Positions 36,354-49,018 of a DNA stretch of 64,000 bases are shown piece by piece. Source of the stretch: Anoplolepis gracilipes (Eukaryota > Arthropoda > Insecta > Hymenoptera > Formicidae); assembly GCF_047496725.1 (NCBI RefSeq), contig NC_132970.1, positions 16,610,501 through 16,674,500 on the forward strand, read 5' to 3'. The first letter of the stretch is position 1, and every line of letters starts with the position of its first letter. A program made the translations under genes and the position numbers. The notes beneath the pieces were generated by a model. It did no database searches and was not told where the DNA came from. It saw only the letters and a list, made by a program, of their open reading frames with translations.

Positions 36354-37964
36354 AGTTAGAGTAGGAGAGAGATTTCGTTAAAATTAACTCTATTACATTT
36401 AACTTTCATTCTAGTCGGAAGACATAATTTTCAATATTGAAGAGATGTATTTAAATTCCGACATTTTCCTTATTTTCAAGTGAGATTACTAATTTAGTAT
36501 TATTCTTATATCGAGGATAAAGTTACGATTTTATTCGAGAATCACGTCGATTGGCGAAGTTTGTGCACGATCGTACACACAAAAATTTTGACAAAGGGAG
36601 TGCGCGTATATTTTCGCGACAATCATTTTCGCAGAATGAAGCCATTCAGAGGTACGTGCGAATTTCTTAGTCAGCTTAGTCGTGACTAAGAAGCCACAAT
36701 TTCCAAGTAAGACTAGTTCGCTCAAATAACGTGCAAGACTTGAGCATATTTGGTCGATAAGTCGCTGAAGTAGAGTTCCTCGATATTTTTCCACGAGACT
36801 ATAGGGACTTTGTAGTTATATTTTGTAGAGAGATCCAGTTTACAACTGTATGAATTGCGCATCGTGTATATCGCTGATTGTTTCGTTCGGTCACACGACA
36901 CAATCGTCCGCGTCAATATCGCTATTAATTAATTAAACATATAGTCTATCTACGTATAGTCTCTCTACATGATGCTTGTACAGCTTGTGTTTTAGATCTA
37001 CCTGATACACACGTAGACCACAAATGTTGTTTTTTTTTTTTTTTTTTTCGGTTTATATCCTTTTTGAATTTGAGATTGATATCGAAGTCTACAAGTCTTT
37101 GCGTTTACAATTTCAAAATTTGATTAAAATACAAAGACACTTGCTATTTTTTATTATTGATATTGCGTTGAAGCATTTGCTATATTTTTCTCACAATCAG
37201 TATGGTCTTAAAGATAATATAAATAATTAAAGGGATATTATAAGGGACACTAAATAATAATAAAGGGATATTTTTTTTCATACGATACCCTTTAAGAAGT
37301 ATCTTTAACATGTAAAATAATCAATGGGCGTAATATTATATTTTCTAGTTGAAATAATGTGCAACGAAACGTTAATTAGGTTGCATCGCAATGTAATAAG
37401 CAATCATGATTTTTATTACATAAATCTTTGTATGAATTTGTATAAAAATCTTTATATAGTTATATATTTCTCTCTCTTTCTGTAAATATATGTGTATGTG
37501 TGTGTGTGTGTGTATGTGTGTAACATATGATTAAGACACATTGACTTCTTAAAATATTAAATGATTAAAAAAGCTGAATTAAGTAAACATTAGTTCATTA
37601 TCAAGTGCTATTCGTAAAAATGTTTCTCAACAATGTTTTTCTTGAAATATGTCACATTTTCCCTAATAACATATTTTAACTAGAAAAATATTACATGAAC
37701 ACAAATATTATTCTGGATTTCTAAGATATAGAAATTGTGGCAAGCAATTATAATGGCAACCCGTTAGAGATTCGTTATCTTACTTGGCAACATCTATGTA
37801 TTTCTCTTTAATTAAAGATGGAAAGTTTAACGCGCGCATTCAACAGAAAGTAGAAAAACTGATGCGACGAAGGAACGTGAAATCAGTAATTGGATCACTA
37901 TCCCTCGGAGAGCAAAGCGGGCCTCTTTCTCTCTCCGTCTCTCTTTTGGCATCGCTTTTCTTGT

Positions 37965-37971
<7 letters not shown>

Positions 37972-38021
<50 letters not shown>

Positions 38022-38052
38022 TCCCTTCTTCCCTCTCTCTCTCTCTCTCTCT
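37972..38052. repeat. (TC)n tracts
   Basis: Uninterrupted CT run to about 38018, then a second short run at 38033-38052. Confidence 0.95.
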
Positions 38053-39688
38053 CCTTCTATTCTGCGGCTCCCTTCCTCTCGAGCTCTCTGAGGTGCCAGC
38101 CAGTTTCGTGATACGAAGAGGTTTGGATCGATAGAGAGTGAGCTCCTTCGAGCCCTCTCTCGGCTTGGCGATTCCTGGAGGATTCGGAAGGAGGTCGAAA
38201 TGCGCTGTTGAAGGCAATGCCTTTGACAAACCTAACCAGGCCTCGAGACTTCCGGTCCGAGTTGGCCTGGAGACCAACGACCTTTGTTCCTTTCTCGAGG
38301 GTTTGATTTCGAGTGGACGACGAAGGTCTGAGATCGGAGACTCGAGACGGCCAATCGCCAGCTGTGTGTCGGAAAATTGAAAACGCAGCTGCTCGAGAGA
38401 ACGCACCACGCTATTTCGAAGGAGTCGATGGATTTCAAGCTGATAGAATGTTATAAGAGGCCGCATTAGAATCCGTGCCGAAATAGTTGGCGCGCGCGTA
38501 TGACTGGCTGTTAGGATTATGACACGATGAAATATGAGTATAATATATGAATCGTGCGTATTGGAGCAACAAAGAATAAATAGAAGAGAAGAGATAGAAA
38601 TGTAAAGCGCACAAACACACACACACACACTCCCTCTCTCTCTCTCTCTCTTTTCTGAAGTAATTTTTGTTTTTAAATTTCTTTTTAAATAAATTTCAGA
38701 TTTTTTTCTGTGTGTGATTTATACAATTTATATTTTTTCTTCTTTTCTTTGTCTCTCACGTGCAGACGAGCGATATATAAATATAGATTATATAAATTGC
38801 AAAGAAAAATCTTAAATTTAAAGAGAAGAGTCAAAATTACACTTTTTCTCTTCAGAGTGTTTTATTTCTACTTCTTTTTTATTTATTAAATGTACACACA
38901 TATACATACACATACAAAATAAATAGACGCAAAGAGATATTTTATTTATTATATATATAATAAATAAAAACCTAATTTATAAAAATTTGATTTTTTAATA
39001 AAAATTTAAAAAATGTTTTAATATAAAAAGATTAATTTACAAAAAATCTACTATATAGAATTTTTATAAGCAGTTTTTTTATTAGATATATTAAAAAAAA
39101 AACTTTATTATTCAAATCGATATTAATTTACAATTCAAATAAGAAATTTAAACGTAATAACTAATTTCCACTAATATTATCATCTTATATTTGTTTTTTA
39201 ATTAAATTCTTGATTAGTTATTTCGAAAAAATGATAGGGAGGGGCAATAAAAGCGATGTTCTCTATTCTGACGCACGTTTCAACGATATTTTCTACGTAT
39301 TCCGAGATTTACAAAAATGGTGTTTCGCAGGCAGTGTATTCAACGCAAAACGCGGAGAGTGCTAAATCAGACCGGCACGGCATGTCTTTTTCGTATCGAA
39401 TCAGGCTGCATAAACGCGACTTGCGTTGCTTTCTGTGGCAAAATTCGATCCACAGAGTTGTTCGTCGTTGCATGAAACCTAACGATAATCCGAACCGTAT
39501 ACACCACCCGGTTCGACTTAGACGACTCTTCTTTGGCTTCTTACGAGTTCAATTTTTGCTTTTCTTTCTCTTTCTCTCTTTTTTTTTAAAGAGAAGAAAA
39601 GGGCAAGAGAGAAAAGGGAGAGCGGGGGAAGAAGGAGGGAGAGAGAATTGCCGCTACCGCCACCGCGAGAGAAGTTTAAAGGTAAACG

Positions 39689-39692
<4 letters not shown>

Positions 39693-39740
<48 letters not shown>
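39693..39740. repeat. (TC)n microsatellite
   Basis: 24 uninterrupted TC units. Confidence 0.95.
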
Positions 39741-39743
<3 letters not shown>

Positions 39744-42028
39744 TCACTCGCGCAGACACACTGTACCACATCAGCCTCACCAGGAGGCTGGGCCTCGCTC
39801 TCGACTCTCGCCGGCCTGTGTATGTACACATGCAGCGTGCGCCCGGCACGAAACGCCACGCATGTCGAGGCAACGGTGCCTACCCGCACGTACGTGTGTA
39901 TATTCGACGCTTCAAAATTTCATGAGCGCGAATAAGGAGTCGGAGAGTGTCGAGGATGTAGGCGCGTAAGAGAAGGGAAGTGGTATGAACGGTTACGAGA
40001 GAAAGAGAGGGAATTTCCTTTAGCTTCGGAATACATTGTCATTGTTGTCAGAATCGATTTTCTTGTCGAGTGTAGTCACCTTTTTTAGATTTTTAACTTT
40101 GAGGCGAATAAAGATGAGGTCTGATAAAAAATATTTACGCAGTGGGTTGTAATTTTCTCTTTAAAGCCTGTATAAATAAACGTAAACTAATAATATAACA
40201 TAGGAGCTATTTCTGTATCTATATGCCAATCGTATGCGCAAATGGCAAATATCGATATACGCAGAGAAATGGAGCTTGATTTTTTTTTTTTTTTTTTTTT
40301 TTTTTTCTTTCTTTCGATAAGCTTTGTTCGTTGCGACTGTGAATATTTATCACGATTTATCGCGAATAACTGATTTCGTATGACAGATGCTAATTCCGCT
40401 TGTTGAAGGCATCGCGTAATGAGAGCGTGTTATCGCAAATATTTTCTTTTTATCTATTTATTTCTCGTTTGTTGTAAATGATCTTTTGAAATATTGTCTT
40501 CTTTTTCCTCAACAATCTAAGAAAATTATTTTTACTCTACTACAGCTTTACAAGGTAAAATAGAGAATCATTTTTCACGTATAATTTTTAAATTTATATC
40601 TATTTTATTGTACTGTTAACGAGTAACGATTCTTTAAACACGAAACAACAAAAGCGATGTACATATGATATAAAGAAAGACAAAATATAATGAGTACAAT
40701 AGAATAAAAGAAAGGAGGATTAGCTTATTCGTATAGACATTATCTTCATTGTTTCTCGTTCGCATATCATATTTATTCAGAGGCATTTACACAGAATTTA
40801 CGAAATAGGTTTTATCTCTTTAATCAAGTCCCTTTCTATTCCTTTCTTTTCGACAATCAGCTTGTTTTATCACATACTATTATCAACGTCGAGTGAGCTA
40901 GCAGGAGAAAAGATCCGCCTAAAAATACACGACGACCTTACGATTATCGTCGGGATCCGCATACATTTTTTTCCCAAACACACAGGTCCGCGCACCAAAG
41001 CGGAGAGAAGGCTGGCCCGAAGCAACGGGGTCTGGATATTCCGGTTCATTTAATCGTTTCCTCGGACCTGCGTCGGGCTGCCTGGCTCGACAATGCCACG
41101 GTGGGTTCTCTGGCCCAAAAAGGCCCAAAAATCGACGGTGGCGTCGGCGCCGGCAAGACGTGAGATAGAGAGAATTCTTACAAGACGAACCTTGGGACAA
41201 TACGAACAATGCAAATCGTCCATAATTTTAGAACCGTTTAAAATTTTATTTAAACAGAGTATCTATCCTTTGGAAAATCATGGAAAAGATGAAATTCTCT
41301 GATTATTTACACTGGTATAAAAATTAATTTTTTTACAAAAAAAAATATAAGTCATAGAACTTAATTTTTTATATTTACATCCCTTAAACATGTTTAGTTG
41401 TTGACAAAAAAAATATATATATATAAAATATTTTGACTTTTGATCTTCTTTATAAACGCAAGTTTCATTAAAATCGGAGAAATATACTCAAGAGACTTTC
41501 CTTGTTAGTTTGCGAAAGTGTCGGACAAACTGAGAAAGTCATTGACAATGTGTGATATAAAATGTCACTGAGAAAGAGAGTCTCTCAGTAATATGTCGAT
41601 ATGATATTATATTTGTGTATCATTTTTATAATACATGGCAACACTTTATTGACAGTTAATACGAAAACAAGTTTATATTAGTAGTCGTATAATAACTCTT
41701 TACTACTTTTATCTGTAACTTTAAATATTAACATCTCTTTAAATAAAGCGTTTACGGAGTTATCTCTAAAGGAAAATTTTTTTCTTATTTCGAGATCTTA
41801 AATTCATATTTTAAGTTAGGACATTTAATATTCTGTATATTCAATATCTTAAAATATTGAATATGCATACATATTTTACATGTATACATACAGTATATTT
41901 TTTATTGTAATTTTTTTGTGATATAAAAATGAAAATGTTAATATGAAAAATGTTGATCTTACTGAAATTTAAATAACTTTGGCTTTTTCTTTTGGATGAA
42001 TAAAAATAAGCATTAAAAGTGCATACAC

Positions 42029-42078
42029 TAAAAAACCTTATTTTAAAAAGTTTTTAAAAAAACCTTATTTTAAAAAGT
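42029..42078. repeat. Short tandem duplication
   Basis: AAAACCTTATTTTAAAAAGTT occurs twice head to tail with a short A-rich spacer. Confidence 0.85.
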
Positions 42079-43689
42079 TACAAAAAATCTTTAAAATATT
42101 CTCTTTATCTGGAATTTTGAACAAAAATGATTGGGAAAGATCGGAGAATTCTTTACAAAATTTGAATAGATATTCTGTTAAATTGTTAGGGAATGATAAC
42201 ATTCTTGTTAAAATGAATGACTCATTCTTATTTTTTCTTTCACCGTGTCAAATTGTAAAGACGAATCTGCTGAGAAATTTGGAAATCTATTTTTACTTAA
42301 CCAGAATCAGTAAGGGTCAATAAGGATTTCCAAGTTAAAAACGACTGAAAAATGAGAATAAAAAAAGTCTTGTCGATATTTGTGGATTTGAGTAGAAACG
42401 TGCAACGAAAAATCTTTGGCCGATACAAGTCGATTTAGCATGTAAACGAGCAAGGAATGTGCAGAAATATACGAAATGTATGAAAATTCGATGCGCACGG
42501 TGCAGGAAGTGTGCGGTGAATCGTCGTATCGCGTCTTGTAACCGATAGTACCGGAGTCGGTAATTTTCGGTTTTATTGCCTGGCGCAATCTTCTCGGAGG
42601 CTAAGTTTCAGCAGCGATTATTTATTTAGTAAAGGTAACGACTCGAAAACAGTCATATCGCTTCGAGGTGTACAATAAACTGATTGTTAAATCGATTTTA
42701 TTAATTGCTTTATCGTATTCTGATTCATATTTCATGTCTCTTCTGTATATAATGAGTGCTTTACATTCTTGTTGAAATTATGACGTACACTTGTTCACGA
42801 GATATTCGTATTTCCAATCAGAAGAATCATTTATCTCACTTCCCCCCCCCCCCCGCTCCTTGCCCCGCCTTCCTTTGCTATCATGATATCCGTGTGTTAC
42901 ATCATCGCTGTCCTCAGACGATACGTTAATCGCGAAAGTGCGTGAGAAATCCTTGTGAGTTTTTTTTTGTATGGGTCTACATTTTTGTCTTTTTTCGCTT
43001 ATGTAGATTATATTAAAATTAGCATTTATGTCAATAATCTCGCTTGTACAGCACCTTATGAATGTCGAAAATCTTTTATTTATGTTCACGTAGTTTAGAC
43101 CTATTGTTGGCTATATGTGCATATTGTATTAATTATATTTCTCTCTTGTTGCATTAACAATATATGATTGATTGTACATGTAAGATGATTTATTATGTGT
43201 AAAAATTTTTTTGTAAGTGTCGATAAAGCAGCACGCACACATTTCGCATTTTGTACAATTCTTTCCTCTTATGCTTTCGCTTACTAGAACCGAACATGCT
43301 TAAATGTGTTTGTGTGCTTTATATGTGTGGAAAAGGAGCGCTTATATATATTCAAATTATTTATTAAGTTTTAGAATTGCTGATATTTCTCTCCGTACTT
43401 GACGATATCTTGCCGCATTTTTACAAAGGGAATTCTTGAGAAACATGAAGTTGCGCTGATGTGTAAGGGACTTTAATACGAAAGTCCTTCAAACGACTTT
43501 TCGTCATTGTCGCTATTGATATTTTAATAATCATTGCAATGTGGCAATAAATCGTATAAAAATAGTATACTGTAATGCTGTAATACCTCAAATTCAATTT
43601 TCTTTTTTGATTTGGTTCGATCGTATATAAAATTAAAAATGTACGTCTGTGATTAAAAGCACTAAAATATTTGTTTTATATATATATTT

Positions 43690-44190
43690 ACAGAGTTTAA
43701 TGATAAAAGGCGAACGTTAATAGGACGTTGATAATAATTTATTTTTGTTGACAAATATATAATCTCTATAAAAACGTCAGATGATTCGAGCACTGACATG
43801 TATTTCCTTAATCACAATAAACAAAATAATCTAATTACATTTAATAGCTGTTGTTTAGCTTATAATTAATCCTATTATTCTATGCATGCTAGATAAGTAT
43901 TGTTGAATGAAGACTTTATTAATATTGCACGTCTCATCTCCATCATGTAATCGTACAATTTATTCGTTGTGTTTATAAAATGTGTCGCCAATTTATTGTT
44001 CCGGCCACATTTTTGTTTATGGTCAATGGGTAAAATCAAATATCTCCAATCTCAAACGTCAAGCGCCTAACTATAAAACACAATAAACAGAAATGAGAGG
44101 AAAACTCAATTGAAACATTAATCTTTTTTTTTGTTTTTTATTGTTAGATTGTGTGCTTTCAATTGACTGAGTCTTCCTTCTATTTTAATT
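43690..44190. repeat. Left inverted arm of the Penelope-like element
   Basis: Inverted relative to 45795-46330, with about 75-80% matching bases by eye across roughly 450 nt. A minus-strand open frame (44345-44118) runs into it from the inside. Confidence 0.82.
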
Positions 44191-44840
44191 TTCATTTCTA
44201 TACACTTTTTCAATCTGATTAAAGTTGAACCACCTGCAACATGCTTTATATTTATTACCATAATAACCGACAGTGTTTTCGGAGAATTGTATTTATATCT
44301 GTTGAGAGTCACTGTCTCCTCGATTGACAGCCCGTTGGATGTCATTGAAAATTTTATTAAAAAAAAATATTAATATCTAATTTACGCCTCACACACAGTA
44401 ACATAAAAAAAATTTCTTTTAATAGGTTATTTAATTTGAAGATAGATGACAAGATTATATTGATGTCATTGTTAGATGTTATATTGTAATTCATTACTGT
44501 TCCACTGATCTGAATATCAGATGGTCTTATATCGAAAATCAACCGAGATTCATGTAAAATGATAGAATGAATTTATAAACATCATCAAATTTAGTTTTAT
44601 ATTTACTTATTTTAGCTTTAATAATATCATTCACAAACTTTTGAAACCTCTATGGGGTCATTATTTATCTTCAATAATAGCTGACATAATATTACAAGTC
44701 ATTGAAAATAAAGTAAAATGTGTAAAATAGAAAAAATCTATCATTCTATAGATACGTCGATAACATTAGCTGCTCCAAAATTTCAGTTGAAAATATTTTA
44801 AACATCTTTAATTCATATCGTGATAAATTAAAATTTACAG

Positions 44841-45580
44841 TTGAGATTGAGGAAAATGGATGTATTTTCTAAATTTAAAAATTTAATCGAATTGAATTTG
44901 TTCCACAAAAGCATTTACTCCGGTACATATCCCTCATATTATTCCAATCATGCTATTTGTCTCAAAATAGGTACTATTTGTAGTTTGATTGATCGAGCGA
45001 TACTACTATTATTACACCTAAAATACAATTAAAAAAACATAACATTTTGCATAATATTAACATATTAATGGACAATGGTTATTCTCTGCCTTTTATATTC
45101 AAATATGTACACAATAGAATAAAAAAACTATTAGTCGCCAAATTGAACAACAATAAAGTCGATGAAAACAAGGTTAGAAAGGAAAACAATAAAAAGTTCA
45201 TAGCGATATCGTGCATAAAAGGTTATCTGAATATATTTATGGTTCGTTCGTGAACACTAAATTTGCTACCGGGTTTAAATGTTTTAAGCGTCTTAATAGT
45301 TTATTAGGGCTCATGAAGATTATTACATCATTAGTAAACAACAACAATGTAATTTACAAAATTGCTTGCAAAGACTGTGATACCTTTTACATGGGGCAGA
45401 CTAAGAGACAATTGAAAACAAGAATTAAAGAGCACAGATTTAATTTAAAACATTTTCGAAGCACATAAATAGTAATAACAGCGTATGGGTAAAAATTATA
45501 ATGACTGGGAAAATATAAAAATATTAGATCATAAATCTAATTATTATAAAAGTCTGTTTCTAGAAACCATTCTTACTAAA
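44841..45580 (+). pseudogene. Penelope-like RT C-terminus plus GIY-YIG endonuclease remnants
   Basis: Four fragments in changing frames. Frame 1 (44841-45029) carries SIYSGTYPSYYSNHAICLKI then GTICSLIDRA, the linker typical after Penelope-like RT. Frame 2 (45047-45253) carries the following NILMDNGYSLPFIFKYVHNR segment. Frame 3 (45211-45468) has VIYKIACKDCDTFYMGQTKR then LKTRIKEHR, the GIY-YIG core with the CxxC insertion found in Penelope-like endonucleases. The last fragment (45485-45580) ends HKSNYYKSLFLETILTK. The catalytic N-terminal RT motifs are missing. Broken; no functional product expected. Confidence 0.85.
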
Positions 45581-45794
45581 TAACGAAAAATATTTTAAAT
45601 GTCATGGAAGACATTGAATCGTTGAAACACCAAATGTGCTTTGCAATACTAGAGAAAATTGCAAATAAACAAGATTCTTAATTGTCTCTTAGCACATGTG
45701 CACATCTTTCCATTGTTATATAATATATATAAATATAGTTCTACAAACTTATCGTCGCACTGTATTAGTTATCATACGGTTGAAATAACACAGA

Positions 45795-46335
45795 CATGAA
45801 AATGGGAAAAAGACATCAACAATTAAAAGCACACAATATAATAGTAAGCCAATTAAAAACAAAAAAAAGATCAATTGGGCAGTGTTTCAATTGACTCTCT
45901 TCACATTTTCGTTTATTGTGTTTTATAGACGTTTGATGTAAGATATTTGACTTTATCCATTGACTTTTATTCATTGACTTTATCCATTGACTAGATAGAT
46001 AAAAATGTGATCGTGTGTGAAAACAATAAATTGGCGACATATTTTATAAACATAATAAATAAATTATACGATTATAAAATGCAGATAGGTATGTATCGGA
46101 TGTGCAAAATGAAAGCGTCTTCGTTCAACAACAATATTTACCCAACGTGCGCAGAATAATATAATTAATTATAAGTTACACAACAGCGATCGAATGTAAC
46201 TAGATTATTTTGTTTATAGTAGTTAAAGAGACATGTCAATCAAAAACATTTCATGTTTTTATAGAGATTATTTATTGACAAATAATTATTATAACATCCT
46301 ATCAACTCTTATAATAACTTTTTATTCTGAATTTT
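45795..46335. repeat. Right inverted arm of the Penelope-like element
   Basis: Counterpart of the left arm. It carries a local insertion, a triplicated TTTATCCATTGACT / TTTTATTCATTGACT unit at about 45952-45993 that the left arm has only once. Confidence 0.82.
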
Positions 46336-48100
46336 TTTATTTATAACATAACGAGCTAAGTAAAATTATAGTTATATTTACAGAATATTGTTGAGTAATA
46401 AATACGTATTTAGTAACATTTTAGCTGAAAATGTTACTAGTATACAGATACAGATAATTATCTATAGATGAAAATACTATAAATAAAATAAATTCTTGTC
46501 TGTAAAAATATGTTTCCTCGTTTATAATTTAATTTGCAGAAAATTAATATTTATTAGTTTGCAATGACATAAAGAGCAAGAATTTTATTTGATTCTGTTA
46601 TTTAAAGACATCAATTAGTTAAATGAAAACTTTTACTTTAAGTTTTCATTTATATATTATATTACAATATTTGAGCTTGTCTTTATTTGAAATTAAAGTT
46701 CTCAAAACGACAAATTTTAAACATCTTTAATTTTTCTCGAAATTCTTTATAGTCTAACAAGATTAAATCAACGCACAATCTATATTCCGTACTAATTAAA
46801 ACGATCAAACGATTCGTCGCTTGCTTTGTGAGAAATCGTTATTTGCCAAAGTGCCCTGCATGCTGTTCAAGTTTCATGAATTTTCAGATTCCCTTGTTAC
46901 AATGCACAAAGTATTGATTTATAAAGAGAAACGTTGTTACCTTTCGCTTATTAGATAGAAATCACATCATTATTTCGTTTAAAATAGTCGTATCGAAAAA
47001 GGATCCGTGAGTGCTGTCTATGACAAACGCGACATTTCCGGAAATTAGCGATGTAAATATTACGTAACTTTATTAACAAAACTAAGTCAGTTTATTAAAT
47101 ATACGATTTACATAGTCGCTCCTTTTCATGAGTGCCTACTACGAGATCAGTGTTGGTAAAAATACGGTACAAATTTGTGACTGCAAATGTAGCTAAATCT
47201 CTTTTGGAAATAAAATGTCATCCATTCATACATTGTAAGACGACAATATTTTTTAATTTATAACATTTTTTTATTACGGACAATTGTGGAATTATTTATA
47301 GCAATAATTGTCAGTATAAAATTACAATGTGTGAATACGATTTTTTCTATTAATATAGTAATATATTAATAATATCTAATTATTAATATCTAACACCAAG
47401 GTCTAATTTCAAATTATTACTTTCAAGAAAGAGTAATATAAATTTAACAAATTTACATATGAAAATATTATATCTTAATCCACAAGATATGCATATTTAG
47501 ACAAGTTTGTATCTAGATTCAAACATTCTCAGAAAATATTGCGTACGATCTCACGCAAGAGAATATTACGTATTTTAACAACACTGGTAACGATACGACA
47601 TAGTTAAAGGATGAGCGAGAGAAAATTGAAGATTCTGTATAGAGACGCTCTTAAGAGAAAATGTGTTTCACGCTGTGAAAAAAAAACATTATCTGCAAAT
47701 TGACGCGTTGAGGAATACATCCGATTTGGTCGCCAAGAGAGCCGATTGATTGCACGATTATTCATTCGATTGATACATTTAACGTATTTAAAATCGTTTT
47801 TCGAATTAACTATACTTCCTTTGTATAATATCTTCTATTAAATTCTATCGCGAATATATTACACATTGCAAATATATCGCATATTTCTCTGTGACTTTGC
47901 GATATCTATTTCGAAAACGTGATTCGATATTTTTAATAAAAATAAAGAAAAAACTCTCGTGATAAAATTCAACGCTGCACAAACATAAAAATAGTTTTTT
48001 TTTTTTTTTTTTTTTCCCGAAAAATATAGATACGATAAAATGAGTTTCCATGGCAAAAGATATCGAGATATCGTATACGTGTATCGATACTTGGCAACGC
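46336..48100. other. AT-rich non-coding, no gene seen
   Basis: Contains a T-run at about 47997-48015. No coding exon recognised. Confidence 0.45.
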
Positions 48101-48523
48101 TGGCGCAGTGAGGGCCAGCTCGGACGTTCCTTCAACGCGTCCCGAAATGTCAAGTCGTGAGGGGATTAGCGAGAGAAAAAAGAGACAGAGAGAGATAGAG
48201 AGAAAGGGAGAGATTTGTCACATCTATCCAACCTGCTCGGCTAGGTAACATCGTTTAAATACCCTCGCCAGGTTCCTCTCGGTGCACGCCGATCGATCAG
48301 CTCAGCGAATGATCTTATGAGACAGCTGCGCATCCGAAGACAGCTGGCCTGGCTGCACCCGGCATTGCAATCAAGGAATTAACCATCCCCGAGTATTAAG
48401 AACGACGACGTTGACGAGGAGGGGAAATACTGCTGGATGAGAAACCGAAAGGGATAGAGAAAGAAAAGAAAAAAAGGAGAGGGAAAGAAATACGGGCGAG
48501 CAGAAGGAGAAACGAACGGAAGA
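48101..48523 (+). promoter_or_regulatory. Proximal promoter and 5' UTR of the RNF38/44 gene
   Basis: GC content rises sharply from 48100. A TTTAAATA element at 48254-48261 could act as a TATA box, with a TCAGCTCAG initiator-like sequence at 48297. The sequence up to the ATG at 48524 is purine-rich and has no convincing splice acceptor, which supports a start of transcription here rather than a spliced internal exon. Inference. Confidence 0.45.
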
Positions 48524-48807
48524 ATGAACGGCCCCGGGAGTCATCAGCATCGTGGCTTGGGCATGCAGGGTCGTTATAGAGCTGTGGTGTCCAATGGCGT
48601 CTCGTCGGGTCCGCACGTGCGCGCCCCATCGCTGCCAGCCCACCCTCGTAACGGCGGATGGCATCCCCAGCACCAGCACCAGCAGCCGCCGCCGCCGCCG
48701 CCGCCGTCGCAGCAGCAGCAACAGCAGCAGCAGCAGCATCCCCAGCAATACTCCGCCAGCAACAAGGAATACCCGTATCGGCAATGCCCGCCACGATATC
48801 ACAATGG
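48524..48807 (+). CDS. RNF38: RNF38/44 exon 1 (polyP/polyQ)
   Basis: 94 codons plus 2 nt, donor GTATAT. (CCG)n and (CAG)n runs at about 48684-48738 encode PPPPPPPS then nine glutamines. Alternative frames give poly-Ala or poly-Ser and are shadows. Confidence 0.85.
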
Positions 48808-48983
48808 GTATATAACAAATCCCGCGTAAAACATCGGATGTTCCTCGCAGCTTGCACCTTGCGTACACGCGTGTGCATGCTTCGAGGGACTCGAGGGACC
48901 CAGGCGATGATCTTCCTCGAATACTGCGACGAGAATATTTTTCAAGTTATTTGTCGAATAATTTTTTTTTTCTTTCTTTTTTT

Positions 48984-49018
<35 letters not shown>

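Larger units (their letters stand above)
36354..43689. other. Non-coding, AT-rich with three GC-rich patches
   Basis: The patches are 37860-38480, 39330-40010 and 40870-41210. The first two contain long (TC)n tracts. Long open frames across them (minus 38628-37840, plus 39256-39969) are mostly translated simple repeat or arginine/serine-rich and match nothing I know. T-runs lie at 37027 and 40280. Confidence 0.4.
43690..46335 (+). mobile_element. Degraded Penelope-like retroelement flanked by large inverted arms
   Basis: Plus-strand remnants of the RT C-terminus and of a GIY-YIG-type endonuclease (about 44841-45580) sit between two opposed arms, about 43690-44190 and 45795-46330. Read in opposite orientations, the arms share long blocks: AATCTCTATAAAAAC, ATAAACAAAATAATCTA, ATGTCGCCAATTTATTG, TAAAACACAATAAAC and AGCACACAAT. 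Penelope-like elements are known for terminal repeats that can be direct or inverted. Stops and at least three frame changes show the copy is dead. The boundaries are approximate. Confidence 0.85.

Noticed and set aside
39256..39969. 237-codon plus-strand open frame; the phrase RIRLHKRDLRCFLWQ briefly suggested a Pao/BEL reverse transcriptase
   Set aside because: The resemblance is to one short phrase only, no other RT motifs follow, and the second half is translated (TC)n.
48371..48878. Minus-strand open frames of 160-165 codons over RNF38/44 exon 1
   Set aside because: Poly-Ala/poly-Leu shadows of the polyP/polyQ coding repeat.
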